DNA of 64,000 bases. Origin: Flavihumibacter profundi. Its GTDB lineage: Bacteria; Bacteroidota; Bacteroidia; Chitinophagales; Chitinophagaceae. The notes beneath the pieces are model-generated. The model was given only the letters and a program-made list of their open reading frames with translations. It searched no databases and was not told where the DNA came from. Position 1 is the stretch's first letter, and each line of letters begins with the position of its first letter. A program made the translations under genes and the position numbers. This document shows positions 33,300 to 42,031 of the stretch, in pieces. The stretch lies in assembly GCF_020076305.1 (NCBI RefSeq), contig NZ_JAIQXE010000001.1, positions 2,071,001 through 2,135,000 of the forward strand, written 5' to 3'.

Positions 33300-33689
33300 A
33301 TGCTTAAAAATGAAATTTTGACTCCCTCACTGGAGACTATTGGCGAAGAAATCGGCCAAGAGTTGGGCGCCAAAATGGTTAAGGACTTCCAGGATGCTTA
33401 TCCCGCAGAAATGAAAACCTTTCTGATTGGCAAGAATATTTTAGAACAAATTCTAAACCAGCCAGGATGCGTTGCCATTCGTTTTTACGGCGGGCTTAAT
33501 GAATTGGGCCAAAAAACGTTTGTTTATGTTGGAGTAAATGAAAAAGATGAGATAATTACAGAATACCCAATAATTAATGTTGAAGGTAAAATTGAAATGA
33601 ATAAAGGAATAGTTGCTGATAGGATTGGCGGTAATGGTAAAGGTTCCTCAACTACAACGACAACAACTTCAGTTAATTGGTCTAGTTGA
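33300..33689 (+). CDS. Hypothetical protein with Gly/Ser/Thr tail, between the two kinase modules
   Basis: A 129-residue protein of unknown function. Residues 1-105 look like a compact alpha/beta domain: a helix (TIGEEIGQELGAKMVKDFQ), an amphipathic stretch (AEMKTFLIGKNILEQIL), then strands (CVAIRFYGG, KTFVYVGVNE, IITEYPIINVEG). The end is flexible and polar (GGNGKGSSTTTTTTSVNWSS). There is no signal peptide. The opening NEILTPSLETIGEEIG gives the impression of a conserved family, but I cannot name it. Its place between paralogous signalling modules suggests, without proof, that it is an output or partner. Confidence 0.75.
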   Translation: MLKNEILTPSLETIGEEIGQELGAKMVKDFQDAYPAEMKTFLIGKNILEQILNQPGCVAIRFYGGLNELGQKTFVYVGVNEKDEIITEYPIINVEGKIEMNKGIVADRIGGNGKGSSTTTTTTSVNWSS

Positions 33690-33755
33690 TATTTTCACTA
33701 TTATAACTAAATAAGGGCTAGGATTATGTTATACCGCAGGTATTATTATATTTGA

Positions 33756-34484
33756 TTGATAATACTAACTGTGGTTTTCCTAAAAACTTTAGCTTATATA
33801 ACACTTGTATTACCCTTGGTGGTTTATTTAATCCTCAATAAAAGGAATAACAATAAACCATCAAGGGTAATATTTTATTATTTAGTATACTCCATTGTTC
33901 ATGAAATATTGGTATACTATCTAACTAATTTTACCGATAATATATCAGATTCAAACGCTATTCCATTATTATATGCGATTTTTACTATTATTGAATTTTT
34001 TTTCCTGGGATATTATATATACGATTCACTAAAAAATAAGTTGTTTAAAAAAGTTCTTCTTCTCTGTTCTATCATATTCCTAATTACAGCTCTAATTAAT
34101 CTTTTTTTCATAATATCTTCAGGAGTAAATAATCAATTAATTGATACAATTCCTGTATCGACAAGCGCGATTTTATTAATAATTTTTTCGATTCTTTATT
34201 TATTTGAAGAAATCCAAGCACCAAAAATTGGATTTATATACAGTAATCCTAAATTTTGGATTATTGTTGGGATTATGATTTATTTTACTGGTACTTTTTT
34301 TTTCTTCCTTTTATTTTCTGATTTATCTGGCAAAGACCAATATAATTATTGGATAATAAATCTTATATGCATTATTTTAAAAAATATATTCTTTACCATT
34401 TCGTTCTTTCTACCATTGGAAAATGAAAATTCAAATGAATTTGATTCTTCATTTGGTATAAATCATTATAATACAATTAAATAA
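33756..34484 (+). CDS. Seven-transmembrane hypothetical protein (module 2)
   Basis: A 242-residue membrane protein, paralogue of the protein at 30635, with seven hydrophobic segments, the shared FWII-G-Y landmark near residue 167 and a polar tail (ENENSNEFDSSFG). The frame opens with TTG at 33756; a GTG at 33771 is equally possible because TATATTTG at 33747-33754 fits a -7 box and would place the transcript start near 33761. There is no ATG nearby. Strongly A+T-rich. It lies 28 bp before the kinase at 34513, so the pair is surely co-transcribed. Confidence 0.75.
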   Translation: MIILTVVFLKTLAYITLVLPLVVYLILNKRNNNKPSRVIFYYLVYSIVHEILVYYLTNFTDNISDSNAIPLLYAIFTIIEFFFLGYYIYDSLKNKLFKKVLLLCSIIFLITALINLFFIISSGVNNQLIDTIPVSTSAILLIIFSILYLFEEIQAPKIGFIYSNPKFWIIVGIMIYFTGTFFFFLLFSDLSGKDQYNYWIINLICIILKNIFFTISFFLPLENENSNEFDSSFGINHYNTIK

Positions 34485-34512
34485 CAAATATTAATACTCC
34501 TACCCCCAATAA

Positions 34513-35340
34513 ATGTTTCTCTTACAGGTAAATAACCAACATTCTGACGTTTCTGTAGTGCTTTTTTTTGGTACTATAGGAATGTTGGCACTAACAATTG
34601 GCCTCATCGTCTTTATCATCTTCCACCAACGTAAAGTCATTAAATACCAGATGACTTTGCAAAAAATGGAGAATGAGCAGCAGAAGATGTTACTGAATGC
34701 CTCTATCCGCCTGCAGGAAGAGGAAAGGCAGCGTATTGCGGCAGACCTGCACGATGATGCCGGCCCTTTGCTGGCTACCGCCAGGCTGTACCTGAATGAG
34801 AACCTGGTGAATATGGATAAAACCACCCAGTTGCAAAGTATCTACAATGCAAAGCAGATTATAGATGATACCATACAGCTAATCCGTAATATCTCCCATA
34901 GCCTGATGCCGCCAACACTAAAAAACTTTGGCCTGGAGTCGGCTGTAAATGATACTTTCCAGAAAATAAGCGGATCGGGAAACCTTAATGCAAGCGCCCG
35001 TTTTCATGATTACCGCGAACGCCTGCCCCTGGATAACGAACTGATTGTTTTCAGGGTAATCCAGGAACTGATCAATAATATTCTTAAACACAGCAACGCC
35101 AGTTTCATACACCTTACCCAGAATACCAATGGCAACAAATTCTATATCAGGATGCACCACGACGGGAAAGGTATGACCCAGGCCGATTTTGAAAGATTAA
35201 CCAAAAGCGCCGCAGGCCTCGGACTTAAAAATATCCAGAGCCGGTTAAAGGTATTACAGGGTCGTATTTTCTTTGAAAAAGACCCTTCCCAGACTTATTA
35301 CAAGGTGACAATCGAATTAAACAGGGAGGAACCCCAATAA
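34513..35340 (+). CDS. NarL-type sensor histidine kinase, small (module 2)
   Basis: A 275-residue kinase with one N-terminal membrane helix (about 16-38), a coiled coil, HisKA_3 with His80 in AADLHDDAGPLL, and an ATPase domain (N box ELINNILKHSNAS, G2 GLGLKNIQSRL). It has the same plan as the kinase at 31367 but in normal base composition (37 G+C of 60 at 34741-34800). No sensor domain; the upstream 7-TM protein may provide it. Followed after 60 bp by its regulator. Confidence 0.93.
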   Translation: MFLLQVNNQHSDVSVVLFFGTIGMLALTIGLIVFIIFHQRKVIKYQMTLQKMENEQQKMLLNASIRLQEEERQRIAADLHDDAGPLLATARLYLNENLVNMDKTTQLQSIYNAKQIIDDTIQLIRNISHSLMPPTLKNFGLESAVNDTFQKISGSGNLNASARFHDYRERLPLDNELIVFRVIQELINNILKHSNASFIHLTQNTNGNKFYIRMHHDGKGMTQADFERLTKSAAGLGLKNIQSRLKVLQGRIFFEKDPSQTYYKVTIELNREEPQ

Positions 35341-35400
35341 TTCATTTACTTCCTACGTTCGGATGTATTAATTTTAAGGCGACGCCAACTGCAATATCCA

Positions 35401-36051
35401 ATGACCGTAATTAAAGTAGCCATTGCTGACGACCATAAGATTTTTCGTAAAGGAGTAATTCTTTCACTTCGGCCCTTCACTAATATCAAATTTGTTCAGG
35501 AAGCTGAAAACGGCCAGGAACTGATCGATGGCCTTCCAAGTTCTGAACCGGATGTTATCCTGATGGACCTGAGAATGCCACAGAAAGACGGCATCGAAAC
35601 CACCAAAGTAATCGCTAAACAATACCCGAACATTCATATTGTCGTCCTCACCATGTTTGAAGATGAACGCTTTGTAACCCACCTTATGGAGATCGGGGCT
35701 AATGGTTACCTGCTTAAAAGTGCAGATCCAACCGAAATAAGGAGGGCCATTATGGATGTGGCTGAAAAAGGCTACTACCTCAATAATTTCGTAAACCGCA
35801 TACTCCTCAAAAAATCTCACGCTAAACAAAAAGTGGTTCCCAGCCTTAGTAGCGAGATTACCCTAACCGATCGGGAAAAAGATGTCATAAAATTCATCTG
35901 TATGGAATTTACAGCGCAGGAAATTGCCCAGAAAATGGATGTAAGTCCGCGTACAGTAGAAGCTATTAAAGACCGGCTAATGGAGAAATTTGGCAGTAAA
36001 AACACTGCAGGACTCGTATTTTTTGCGGTAAAGAATAACCTGATCGATTAA
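35401..36051 (+). CDS. NarL/FixJ-family response regulator (module 2)
   Basis: A 216-residue regulator with receiver domain (Asp56 in [13 protein letters not shown] near the end) and LuxR-type helix-turn-helix ([31 protein letters not shown]). Last gene of module 2 and partner of the kinase at 34513. The helix-turn-helix differs at many positions from that of the regulator at 32165, so the two probably bind different sites. Its stop overlaps the stop of the convergent scoB gene by 4 bp. Confidence 0.95.
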   Translation: MTVIKVAIADDHKIFRKGVILSLRPFTNIKFVQEAENGQELIDGLPSSEPDVILMDLRMPQKDGIETTKVIAKQYPNIHIVVLTMFEDERFVTHLMEIGANGYLLKSADPTEIRRAIMDVAEKGYYLNNFVNRILLKKSHAKQKVVPSLSSEITLTDREKDVIKFICMEFTAQEIAQKMDVSPRTVEAIKDRLMEKFGSKNTAGLVFFAVKNNLID

Positions 36052-36704
36052 ATTGAAATTTCGGGTATCTCACCTTCCACAATGAGTTTTCCGGCTGTTT
36101 TCTGGCGGATCTCTTCAACAGTTACTCCCGGAGCCCTTTCCAGCAAGCGGAAGCCCAGTGGTGTTATATCCAGCACCGCCAGTTCGGTAACCACTTTCCG
36201 GACACAGCCAACCCCGGTAAGCGGCAATTCGCAGGCTGGCAATAACTTTGATTCTCCTTTGGGATTGGTATGCATCATCGCAACGATAATATTCTTAGCA
36301 CTCGCCACCAGGTCCATAGCCCCGCCCATGCCCTTCACCATCTTACCCGGAATTTTCCAGTTCGCAATATCACCCTGTTCGCTCACTTCCATGGCTCCCA
36401 ACACGGTTAAATCTACCTTCCCTGCCCTGATCATACCAAAACTTTCAGCACTGTCAAAGAATGCACCACCTGGCAAAATCGTCACTGTTTCCTTCCCAGC
36501 ATTGATCAGGTCTGCATCAATTTCATCTTCAACTGGATATGGACCCATACCCAGCATGCCATTTTCACTTTGCAGCATAATAAACATGCCTTCCGGGATG
36601 TAATTAGCCACGAGGGTAGGAATCCCAATACCCAGGTTTACATACATGCCGTCCTTTAGCTCCTTTGCAATCCGCCTGGCAATGCCATATTTATCAAGTG
36701 CCAT
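36048..36704 (-). CDS. scoB: 3-oxoacid CoA-transferase subunit B
   Basis: The 218-residue beta subunit of a succinyl-CoA:3-ketoacid CoA-transferase, which moves CoA between succinyl-CoA and acetoacetate. The catalytic Glu47 lies in [10 protein letters not shown], and GIGIPTLV and GGAMDLV are other conserved parts. Its start codon overlaps the stop of the preceding unrecognised gene (TAATG), implying translational coupling. It is separated from scoA by that gene, which is unusual, since the two subunits are normally adjacent. Confidence 0.95.
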   Translation of the reverse strand: MALDKYGIARRIAKELKDGMYVNLGIGIPTLVANYIPEGMFIMLQSENGMLGMGPYPVEDEIDADLINAGKETVTILPGGAFFDSAESFGMIRAGKVDLTVLGAMEVSEQGDIANWKIPGKMVKGMGGAMDLVASAKNIIVAMMHTNPKGESKLLPACELPLTGVGCVRKVVTELAVLDITPLGFRLLERAPGVTVEEIRQKTAGKLIVEGEIPEISI

Positions 36705-37453
36705 TATTTTTCGTTTAATATTAATTGAAAATAAGTGGACTGTTTTTTTTGATCCAGCATCGACCTGAAAAAATTTCCAAGTAAGGGATTTACAGCTGAA
36801 ATAGCAGCAAAATTATTATCCAGCAAATCTATTGCTTTACGCACCCCTTCTGTATCATATCCGAAATGCGACAAGGAATTCTCTTCCTGATTATCCTGGT
36901 CCTCCTGCAGATCCATGATATCATCCAGCAATAAAAATGAAGGAACTAACAGGTACCAATAAGCTATTATTTTTTTTATAATGTCAGCATGGGCATCCAA
37001 AACTGTAAGCAGGTAAAGCAAGGCATCTCCCCTGTTCATTGCAGGAATTCCGGTTCCCAGTATCCCATAAGCATCCAGTGGTCGTTGTTTAAAATAGGTG
37101 CTCAGGTTTTCGAGCAATTCCGGTTGAACACTTTTCGCCCTCACGAGTTCCTCAATAAACCCGATATGTGCTTCAAAATCCATTTTTTTCAACTCGTATT
37201 GTGCCGCGAAATCAAGGATTTTTTCCATAAGCTGCACATAACTTTCATCCAGTAAAATTTTACGATCGATCCCGGCCCTTAACTGCAGGTCAAAAAACAA
37301 GGGAATGAAAAGAAAGCCCGTTCCGCGGGCAACATAGAGGTATTTGCCTTTCCAATATTGATTACCAGCAGGTATTTTACGATCTACAAAAAAAGCGGCT
37401 ATTTCAGGATCAACGCCCATAGCACCTGATAACTCTTGTTTACTGGTAAACAT
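36704..37453 (-). CDS. Unrecognised helical protein with a DDxxD motif, inserted between scoA and scoB
   Basis: A 249-residue, mostly alpha-helical protein that I cannot assign. The motif LLLDDIMD (Asp177, Asp178, Asp181) preceded by a hydrophobic helix recalls the first Asp-rich motif of isoprenoid synthases, but the typical second motif is not seen and only the general helical feel agrees. The start ATG at 37453 ([13 protein letters not shown]) was chosen because the longer frame runs through scoA. It lies 16 bp after scoA and its stop overlaps the scoB start, so it is made together with the transferase. No signal peptide. Confidence 0.75.
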   Translation of the reverse strand: MFTSKQELSGAMGVDPEIAAFFVDRKIPAGNQYWKGKYLYVARGTGFLFIPLFFDLQLRAGIDRKILLDESYVQLMEKILDFAAQYELKKMDFEAHIGFIEELVRAKSVQPELLENLSTYFKQRPLDAYGILGTGIPAMNRGDALLYLLTVLDAHADIIKKIIAYWYLLVPSFLLLDDIMDLQEDQDNQEENSLSHFGYDTEGVRKAIDLLDNNFAAISAVNPLLGNFFRSMLDQKKQSTYFQLILNEK

Positions 37454-37469
37454 GGTAATTAAAATTATA

Positions 37470-38174
37470 TTAGGATTTACCGGATAACTGTACGGTTCTT
37501 TTTTCAATCCGTTTTTCGTAGTGGTCGCCCTGAAATATGCGGTGCACAAAAATACCGGGAACATGAATCTCGTCGGGGTCAAGCATGCCCGGACCGACCA
37601 ATTCTTCCACTTCTGCAATTGTAATATTTCCTGCGCGCGCCATCGATGTGGAAAAATTACGTGTCGTCTTCCGGAATACAAGGTTGCCATAGCGGTCACC
37701 CTTCCACGCCTTAACGATCGCGAAATCGGCATGCAGCGCTTCTTCCATTAAATAATGTTTCCCATTAAATACCCTCACTTCTTTCCCCGATGCAATTTCA
37801 GTTCCAAATCCGGCAGGTGTAAAAAAAGCTGGAATCCCCATCCCGGCCATTTGTATCCGTGTAGCCAAAGTTCCCTGGGGGATAAGGTCAACTTCCAATT
37901 CGCCTGACAGCAACTGTCTTTCGAACTCAGCATTCTCACCAACATAGGAGCTCATCATTTTCTTTATTTGCCGGGTCTTCAGTAACAGGCCCAATCCAAA
38001 ATCATCAACTCCTGCATTGTTCGAAATACAGGTCAACCCTTTTACGCCCTTCCTAACCAAAGCTGTGATGCTGTTTTCGGGGATTCCGCAAAGCCCGAAT
38101 CCTCCCAGCATAATTGTTACATTATCGGCAATGTCTGCTATAGCTTCATCAGCATTATTCAATACTTTATTCAT
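37470..38174 (-). CDS. scoA: 3-oxoacid CoA-transferase subunit A
   Basis: The 234-residue alpha subunit of the CoA-transferase, with [13 protein letters not shown] near the N-terminus and [12 protein letters not shown] (about 52-63). It works as a complex with ScoB, using ketone bodies or branched-chain ketoacid products. First of three genes (scoA, unknown, scoB). It follows DUF4296 after 43 bp on the same strand; whether they share a message is unclear. Confidence 0.95.
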   Translation of the reverse strand: MNKVLNNADEAIADIADNVTIMLGGFGLCGIPENSITALVRKGVKGLTCISNNAGVDDFGLGLLLKTRQIKKMMSSYVGENAEFERQLLSGELEVDLIPQGTLATRIQMAGMGIPAFFTPAGFGTEIASGKEVRVFNGKHYLMEEALHADFAIVKAWKGDRYGNLVFRKTTRNFSTSMARAGNITIAEVEELVGPGMLDPDEIHVPGIFVHRIFQGDHYEKRIEKRTVQLSGKS

Positions 38175-38217
38175 ACTATAGGAATTAAACTGTTCCTGAA
38201 AAAAAACTGAACTGCGC

Positions 38218-38616
38218 CTATTTGGGGTTTGCCGGTTTTTTGTAGATATCCATTTGTTTTAATGGCCTGACAAATTCCAACCTGTTGCGGCTTCCCATCG
38301 CTTCGACCGAATCAAAAATTATTTTCAACTCGTTCGGATGTCCAAGGTAATAGCTATAACTATCCGCAAATGTCTTTTGGTCGATTTTGTGCAGTTGAAA
38401 AACCTGCTGGTACTTTACGGAGCGCAATTCCGGAAGCACCAGTGTAGTATCCCTTCCCTTTAAGGCAATACTACATTCTTCACTAAGTAATAATTCATAA
38501 ATAACCGGCACCATTTCCTTATCGGATAATGCAGGCTTTACAACAGCCTTATTATTCTGGCAAGCACCCAAAAAGCTGCATAAAAGGATTATTATGCCAT
38601 GCCATTTTAACCTCAT
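38218..38616 (-). CDS. DUF4296 lipoprotein
   Basis: A 132-residue putative lipoprotein with signal and lipobox LLCSFLGAC (Cys about residue 19). The body has the DUF4296 pattern: helix [16 protein letters not shown] and then [21 protein letters not shown]. The family is confined to Bacteroidota and has no known function. It overlaps the preceding DUF4835 gene by 4 bp, so the two are translated together. Confidence 0.88.
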   Translation of the reverse strand: MRLKWHGIIILLCSFLGACQNNKAVVKPALSDKEMVPVIYELLLSEECSIALKGRDTTLVLPELRSVKYQQVFQLHKIDQKTFADSYSYYLGHPNELKIIFDSVEAMGSRNRLEFVRPLKQMDIYKKPANPK

Positions 38617-39533
38617 TGCATTTCTTGTTTGTAGGTGTTGGCATTGGAAATATCCAGCCTGGTCAGCAAGTCAAGGGCAACTGACTTTTCTTCAGGGGGC
38701 GATTTCTTAAACATGCGCGATAACTCAGCAGTCCTGCCCTGGAAAAAAAATGGCAATATCATTGAATTAGGCGTTTCGCCATTTACGGTATTCAGTTGCT
38801 GCAATGCCGTAATTACTGCTTTACGTGCATCCGGTTCTTTTTCATAAAACTGGTCCAGCCCCAGCCTGAAGTAGCCATAAAAAGCGTCATGAACAAGTGT
38901 ATACTTACTGCTGGTCAGGTTTTCCATTAACCAATACCGGTTTCTTTGTCCGTCAAATGCTTTCCACCCAAGGATATCCCTGCTTTCAGGGGAGTTGTTC
39001 ACAATATTCTGTGCCTTGACAAAATATGGATCGCCTCCCTTTAAAGAAAAAGAATCACCATCCATACCCAGGATAATATTGACATAAAAGGCCAATACCG
39101 CCGGAAGGTTTGAAACCAGAGGATCATTCCCCGTAACACGGTTTTCATTAAATTCAATTTGCTGGAACTCTACATACCGAAAAAGCAGGTTCTCGTCAAT
39201 ATAGTTCACCAGGGGGCTCATATAGGCCGTATTGTAAACGGGACGGGCTGCCTGAACAGTAAGCTTAGCCCGGTAAATATTACCGTCTGCAGCTTCGCTT
39301 ACGTTGATCAGGAAATTACAAAGGATCTTTTCATTAGGCTGGTAAGTATCGCGGCTCCACTTGCGGTTATTTATAAAAGTATTCAGTGCACTTTGGAGGG
39401 TATTGAAAACCTTACGATCAACCTTAGTGTTTACCTGGTTGGCCATTACCACTACTTTCGCCTGAAATTCCTGGGCCCTGACCGGTAAAAGATATGCCAC
39501 CAGCAGTGCAAAAAATAAAAGTCTTTTAAGCAT
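38613..39533 (-). CDS. DUF4835 secreted protein
   Basis: A 306-residue exported protein (signal about 1-20, ending VRAQ) of family DUF4835: EFQAKVVVMANQVN and then VFNTLQSALNTFINNRKW are its typical opening, and ILGWKAFDGQRNRYWLMENL its middle part. Relatives have been linked with gliding/type IX secretion machinery in some Bacteroidota, which I cannot verify here; T9SS use is real in this genome (see 10192-12267). It overlaps coaBC by 8 bp, in the order found throughout the phylum. Confidence 0.9.
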   Translation of the reverse strand: MLKRLLFFALLVAYLLPVRAQEFQAKVVVMANQVNTKVDRKVFNTLQSALNTFINNRKWSRDTYQPNEKILCNFLINVSEAADGNIYRAKLTVQAARPVYNTAYMSPLVNYIDENLLFRYVEFQQIEFNENRVTGNDPLVSNLPAVLAFYVNIILGMDGDSFSLKGGDPYFVKAQNIVNNSPESRDILGWKAFDGQRNRYWLMENLTSSKYTLVHDAFYGYFRLGLDQFYEKEPDARKAVITALQQLNTVNGETPNSMILPFFFQGRTAELSRMFKKSPPEEKSVALDLLTRLDISNANTYKQEMQ

Positions 39534-40722
39534 ATATTTTTTTGATAATCATACCAACGATATCAGCGGCCACTGCTGATTTTGACTTAAGCGGAAAAAT
39601 ATGTTCGCCGCCTTCCCTGTCATAAATGGTTATTTTATTGGTGTCATTTCCGAAACCAGCCCCTTCATCTTTCAATGAGTTCAATACAATCAGATCTGCA
39701 TTTTTTGCGGACAGTTTCTCAAGGGCGTTGGCCTTTTCGTTATTTGTCTCCAATGCAAAGCCTACGAGGAACTGGCCTTTCTTTTTCCTATTGCCCAATT
39801 CCTTAAGGATATCTTTAGTCTTCTGCAATTCAAGCACAAGCCCACCCTCTTTTTTCTTAATTTTTTCCCCGGCCACTGTTACGGGAGAATAATCGGCTAC
39901 TGCAGCTGCCATAACAGCGATATCTGCTGCTTCAAAAGCCTGAAGGCATGCTGAATACATTTCAGCAGCAGTATTAACCCGTATTACCTGTATGTGGGGC
40001 CGTGCAGGGGCAGTTACCCCAGGACCTGCAACCAATTGCACTTCCGCCCCCCTGGCGGCTAATTCATGGGCAATAGCCAAACCCATTTTACCGGATGAAT
40101 GATTGCCGATAAACCGAACCGGGTCAATAGGTTCGTAGGTTGGTCCGGCGGTAACCAGGACTTTTTTCCCTGCAAGTTTTCCGGATTCTGCAAAATGAAT
40201 TTGAATTTGTAGTAAAATGTCTTCAGGTTCAGCCATTCTTCCGGGCCCAACCAGGCCGCTGGCCAATTCCCCGGTATTTACAGGAATAACATGGTTACCA
40301 AAGCCCTGAAGCATAGCAAGGTTGCGAATGGTGGTTGGATGCTGCCACATATCTTCATCCATGGCTGGTGCAACCCAAACCGGGCATGTGGCAGATAAAT
40401 AAGTTGCCAGTAACAGGTTGTCGCAAATGCCCATAGCCATTTTCGCCAGTGTATTGCAACTTAAGGGAGCGACAACAAAAAGGTCCGCCCACCTGCCCAG
40501 CATTACATGGTTTGCCCAGGCTGCTTCATCAAAAAGGTCAACAAGTACGGTGTTGTGGGAAAGTGTTGACAAAGTGAGCGGTGAAACAAAATCACGCGCG
40601 GCGGGCGTCATTACGATTTTTACATCAGCGCCGCTCTTAACAAGCAGGCGCAGGAGAGTGATGGATTTATAGGCGGCTATGCTACCTGAAATGCCCAGCA
40701 GAATTTTCTTTCCGTGCAACAT
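39526..40722 (-). CDS. coaBC: Bifunctional phosphopantothenoylcysteine decarboxylase / synthetase
   Basis: A 398-residue coenzyme A enzyme. The flavin-dependent decarboxylase CoaC half (about 1-180) has GISGSIAAYKS, the active-site His in ANHVMLGRWAD and PAMDEDMW. The CoaB synthetase half (about 185-398), which joins cysteine to phosphopantothenate, has AGPTYEPIDPVRFIGNHSSGKMG and ALEKLSAKNADLIVLN. Fused form of standard length. A terminator separates it from rpoZ upstream. Confidence 0.96.
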   Translation of the reverse strand: MLHGKKILLGISGSIAAYKSITLLRLLVKSGADVKIVMTPAARDFVSPLTLSTLSHNTVLVDLFDEAAWANHVMLGRWADLFVVAPLSCNTLAKMAMGICDNLLLATYLSATCPVWVAPAMDEDMWQHPTTIRNLAMLQGFGNHVIPVNTGELASGLVGPGRMAEPEDILLQIQIHFAESGKLAGKKVLVTAGPTYEPIDPVRFIGNHSSGKMGLAIAHELAARGAEVQLVAGPGVTAPARPHIQVIRVNTAAEMYSACLQAFEAADIAVMAAAVADYSPVTVAGEKIKKKEGGLVLELQKTKDILKELGNRKKKGQFLVGFALETNNEKANALEKLSAKNADLIVLNSLKDEGAGFGNDTNKITIYDREGGEHIFPLKSKSAVAADIVGMIIKKIYA

Positions 40723-40765
40723 GTTCTAAAATTATAGTTTTTTCAGCAGCGGCCTCCAATTCTCT

Positions 40766-40797
40766 CATAAAAAAAGCGACAGCCGGGCTGTCGCTTT
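40766..40797 (-). terminator. Terminator between rpoZ and coaBC
   Basis: AAAGCGACAGC and GCTGTCGCTTT form an 11-bp stem with loop CGG, followed on the minus strand by a T tract. It ends the bamD-rpoZ transcript 20 bp after the rpoZ stop, so coaBC needs its own promoter or read-through. Confidence 0.85.
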
Positions 40798-40817
40798 AAC
40801 AAATTTATAAGCAGCGA

Positions 40818-41159
40818 TTAGCTGAACAGCTTATCTTCATTTTTCCTGTAATACACTTTCTCTTCCATAAACTCCTGGGTGGCCAGTAAAGCCGGGTTTG
40901 GCATACGCTCATAGGCACGGGAAATTTCAATCTGTTCTTTATTCTCATGGATTTCCTCCAGGCTATCAGTATGGGTGGCAAACTCTTCCAACTTGTTATG
41001 CAACTCTTCTTTCAGAGCGATATTGATTTGGTTGGCCCTTTTGGCAATAACTGCAATCGATTCATAAAGATTACCTGTTTTGCCTTTAATATCTGCCAGG
41101 TTTTTAGCTTCAGCAACATTACTTGTGTTGGAACTAAGCTGACGTCTTAACTTGCTCAT
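40818..41159 (-). CDS. rpoZ: RNA polymerase omega subunit (Rpb6/RpoZ family)
   Basis: A 113-residue omega-like protein that helps RNA polymerase assemble by clamping the beta' subunit. The core GNLYESIAVIAKRANQI corresponds to the conserved omega/Rpb6 motif (usual R-x-E-x-x-x-I-x-x-x-R-A-x-Q-I; the Arg is Tyr-Glu-Ser here). The Bacteroidota form is longer at both ends than E. coli omega. Its start lies 26 bp inside the end of bamD, implying coupled translation. Confidence 0.9.
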   Translation of the reverse strand: MSKLRRQLSSNTSNVAEAKNLADIKGKTGNLYESIAVIAKRANQINIALKEELHNKLEEFATHTDSLEEIHENKEQIEISRAYERMPNPALLATQEFMEEKVYYRKNEDKLFS

Positions 41160-41949
41160 TTTTTGCGAGTTTAATATTGTTTTGCGATAAATTAAAATAC
41201 TTTTCTACATCTTTTTTCAACTTGCTATCCGGGAACCGGTCAGTAAATTCATTACACTGTTCCAGTACTTTTCCAAATCTCTGTTCCTTTTTCTCTTCAA
41301 TGCTAAATGCAGCATACTCGTAATAAGACCTTATAATTTTCAACTTGTATTCATCTCCTTTCTGTGAATCCGGATAATTATTCATCAGGTTCTCAAAAGC
41401 AATGGCAGCAGCTTTAAATTGCCTCAGGTTAAAATACAATTCAGCACTTTCCTGTTCCTTCATTTCAAGTTTTGTATGGCACTTATCAATAATCTCTGTA
41501 GCCTCTTTATTTTTCTCAGACCCGGGATGCGTATTAATAAAAGCCTGCATTAAACCGATAGTGCGCGAGGTATTGGTCTGGTCTAGCTGCACTTTAGGCG
41601 ACTGCTTATAATAACAATACGCCCGCATATATTCCATTTCTTCTGCCCTTTTACTCGTTGGAAACACCTCGGTAAATCCTTTGAACAGGTTCTCCGCATT
41701 AGTATAATCACGCTGGTTGTATGCACAATAGGCGAAATTATAATAGACATTTTCAAACTTATCATTCCCTTTCAACAAAGGAAAAAGTTCTTCATATAAT
41801 TGCTGGGCCTGGTTGTACTTCTTTTTTACATAGTACTGGTCAGCCATGCGCAACTTATAATCGTAGTCTGTACTTTTCTGCACTTTAGCGAATTGGGAAC
41901 AGCCAGTGCCCAAAAACGCAACCAGGATAATTAAACAAAATATTCTCAT
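41134..41949 (-). CDS. bamD: Outer membrane assembly lipoprotein BamD
   Basis: A 271-residue lipoprotein of the BAM complex, which inserts beta-barrels in the outer membrane. The signal ends in the lipobox LGTGC with Cys at about residue 17. Five TPR-like helical pairs follow (YNQAQQLYEELFPLL, DYTNAENLFKGFTEVFP, KNKEATEIIDKCHTKLE and others). The ATG at 41949 was chosen because it opens a proper lipoprotein signal; the longer frame crosses a terminator. Co-transcribed with rpoZ. Confidence 0.93.
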   Translation of the reverse strand: MRIFCLIILVAFLGTGCSQFAKVQKSTDYDYKLRMADQYYVKKKYNQAQQLYEELFPLLKGNDKFENVYYNFAYCAYNQRDYTNAENLFKGFTEVFPTSKRAEEMEYMRAYCYYKQSPKVQLDQTNTSRTIGLMQAFINTHPGSEKNKEATEIIDKCHTKLEMKEQESAELYFNLRQFKAAAIAFENLMNNYPDSQKGDEYKLKIIRSYYEYAAFSIEEKKEQRFGKVLEQCNEFTDRFPDSKLKKDVEKYFNLSQNNIKLAKNEQVKTSA

Positions 41950-41983
41950 AAAGGCCTGCAAAGTTAACTGATTTACCCAAATA

Positions 41984-42009
41984 TAAAAAAACCCCGCCGA
42001 AGCGGGGTT
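41984..42009 (-). terminator. Terminator of the OmpA-like gene
   Basis: AACCCCGC and GCGGGGTT pair around a CGAA tetraloop, followed on the minus strand by TTTTTT. It begins 23 bp after the stop of the gene at 42032. Confidence 0.9.
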
Positions 42010-42031
42010 CAATTATCTAATAATTAACGAT

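Noticed and set aside
37454..37732. N-terminal extension of the DDxxD protein
   Set aside because: It overlaps scoA in another frame; the ATG at 37453 lies in the normal 16-bp gap.
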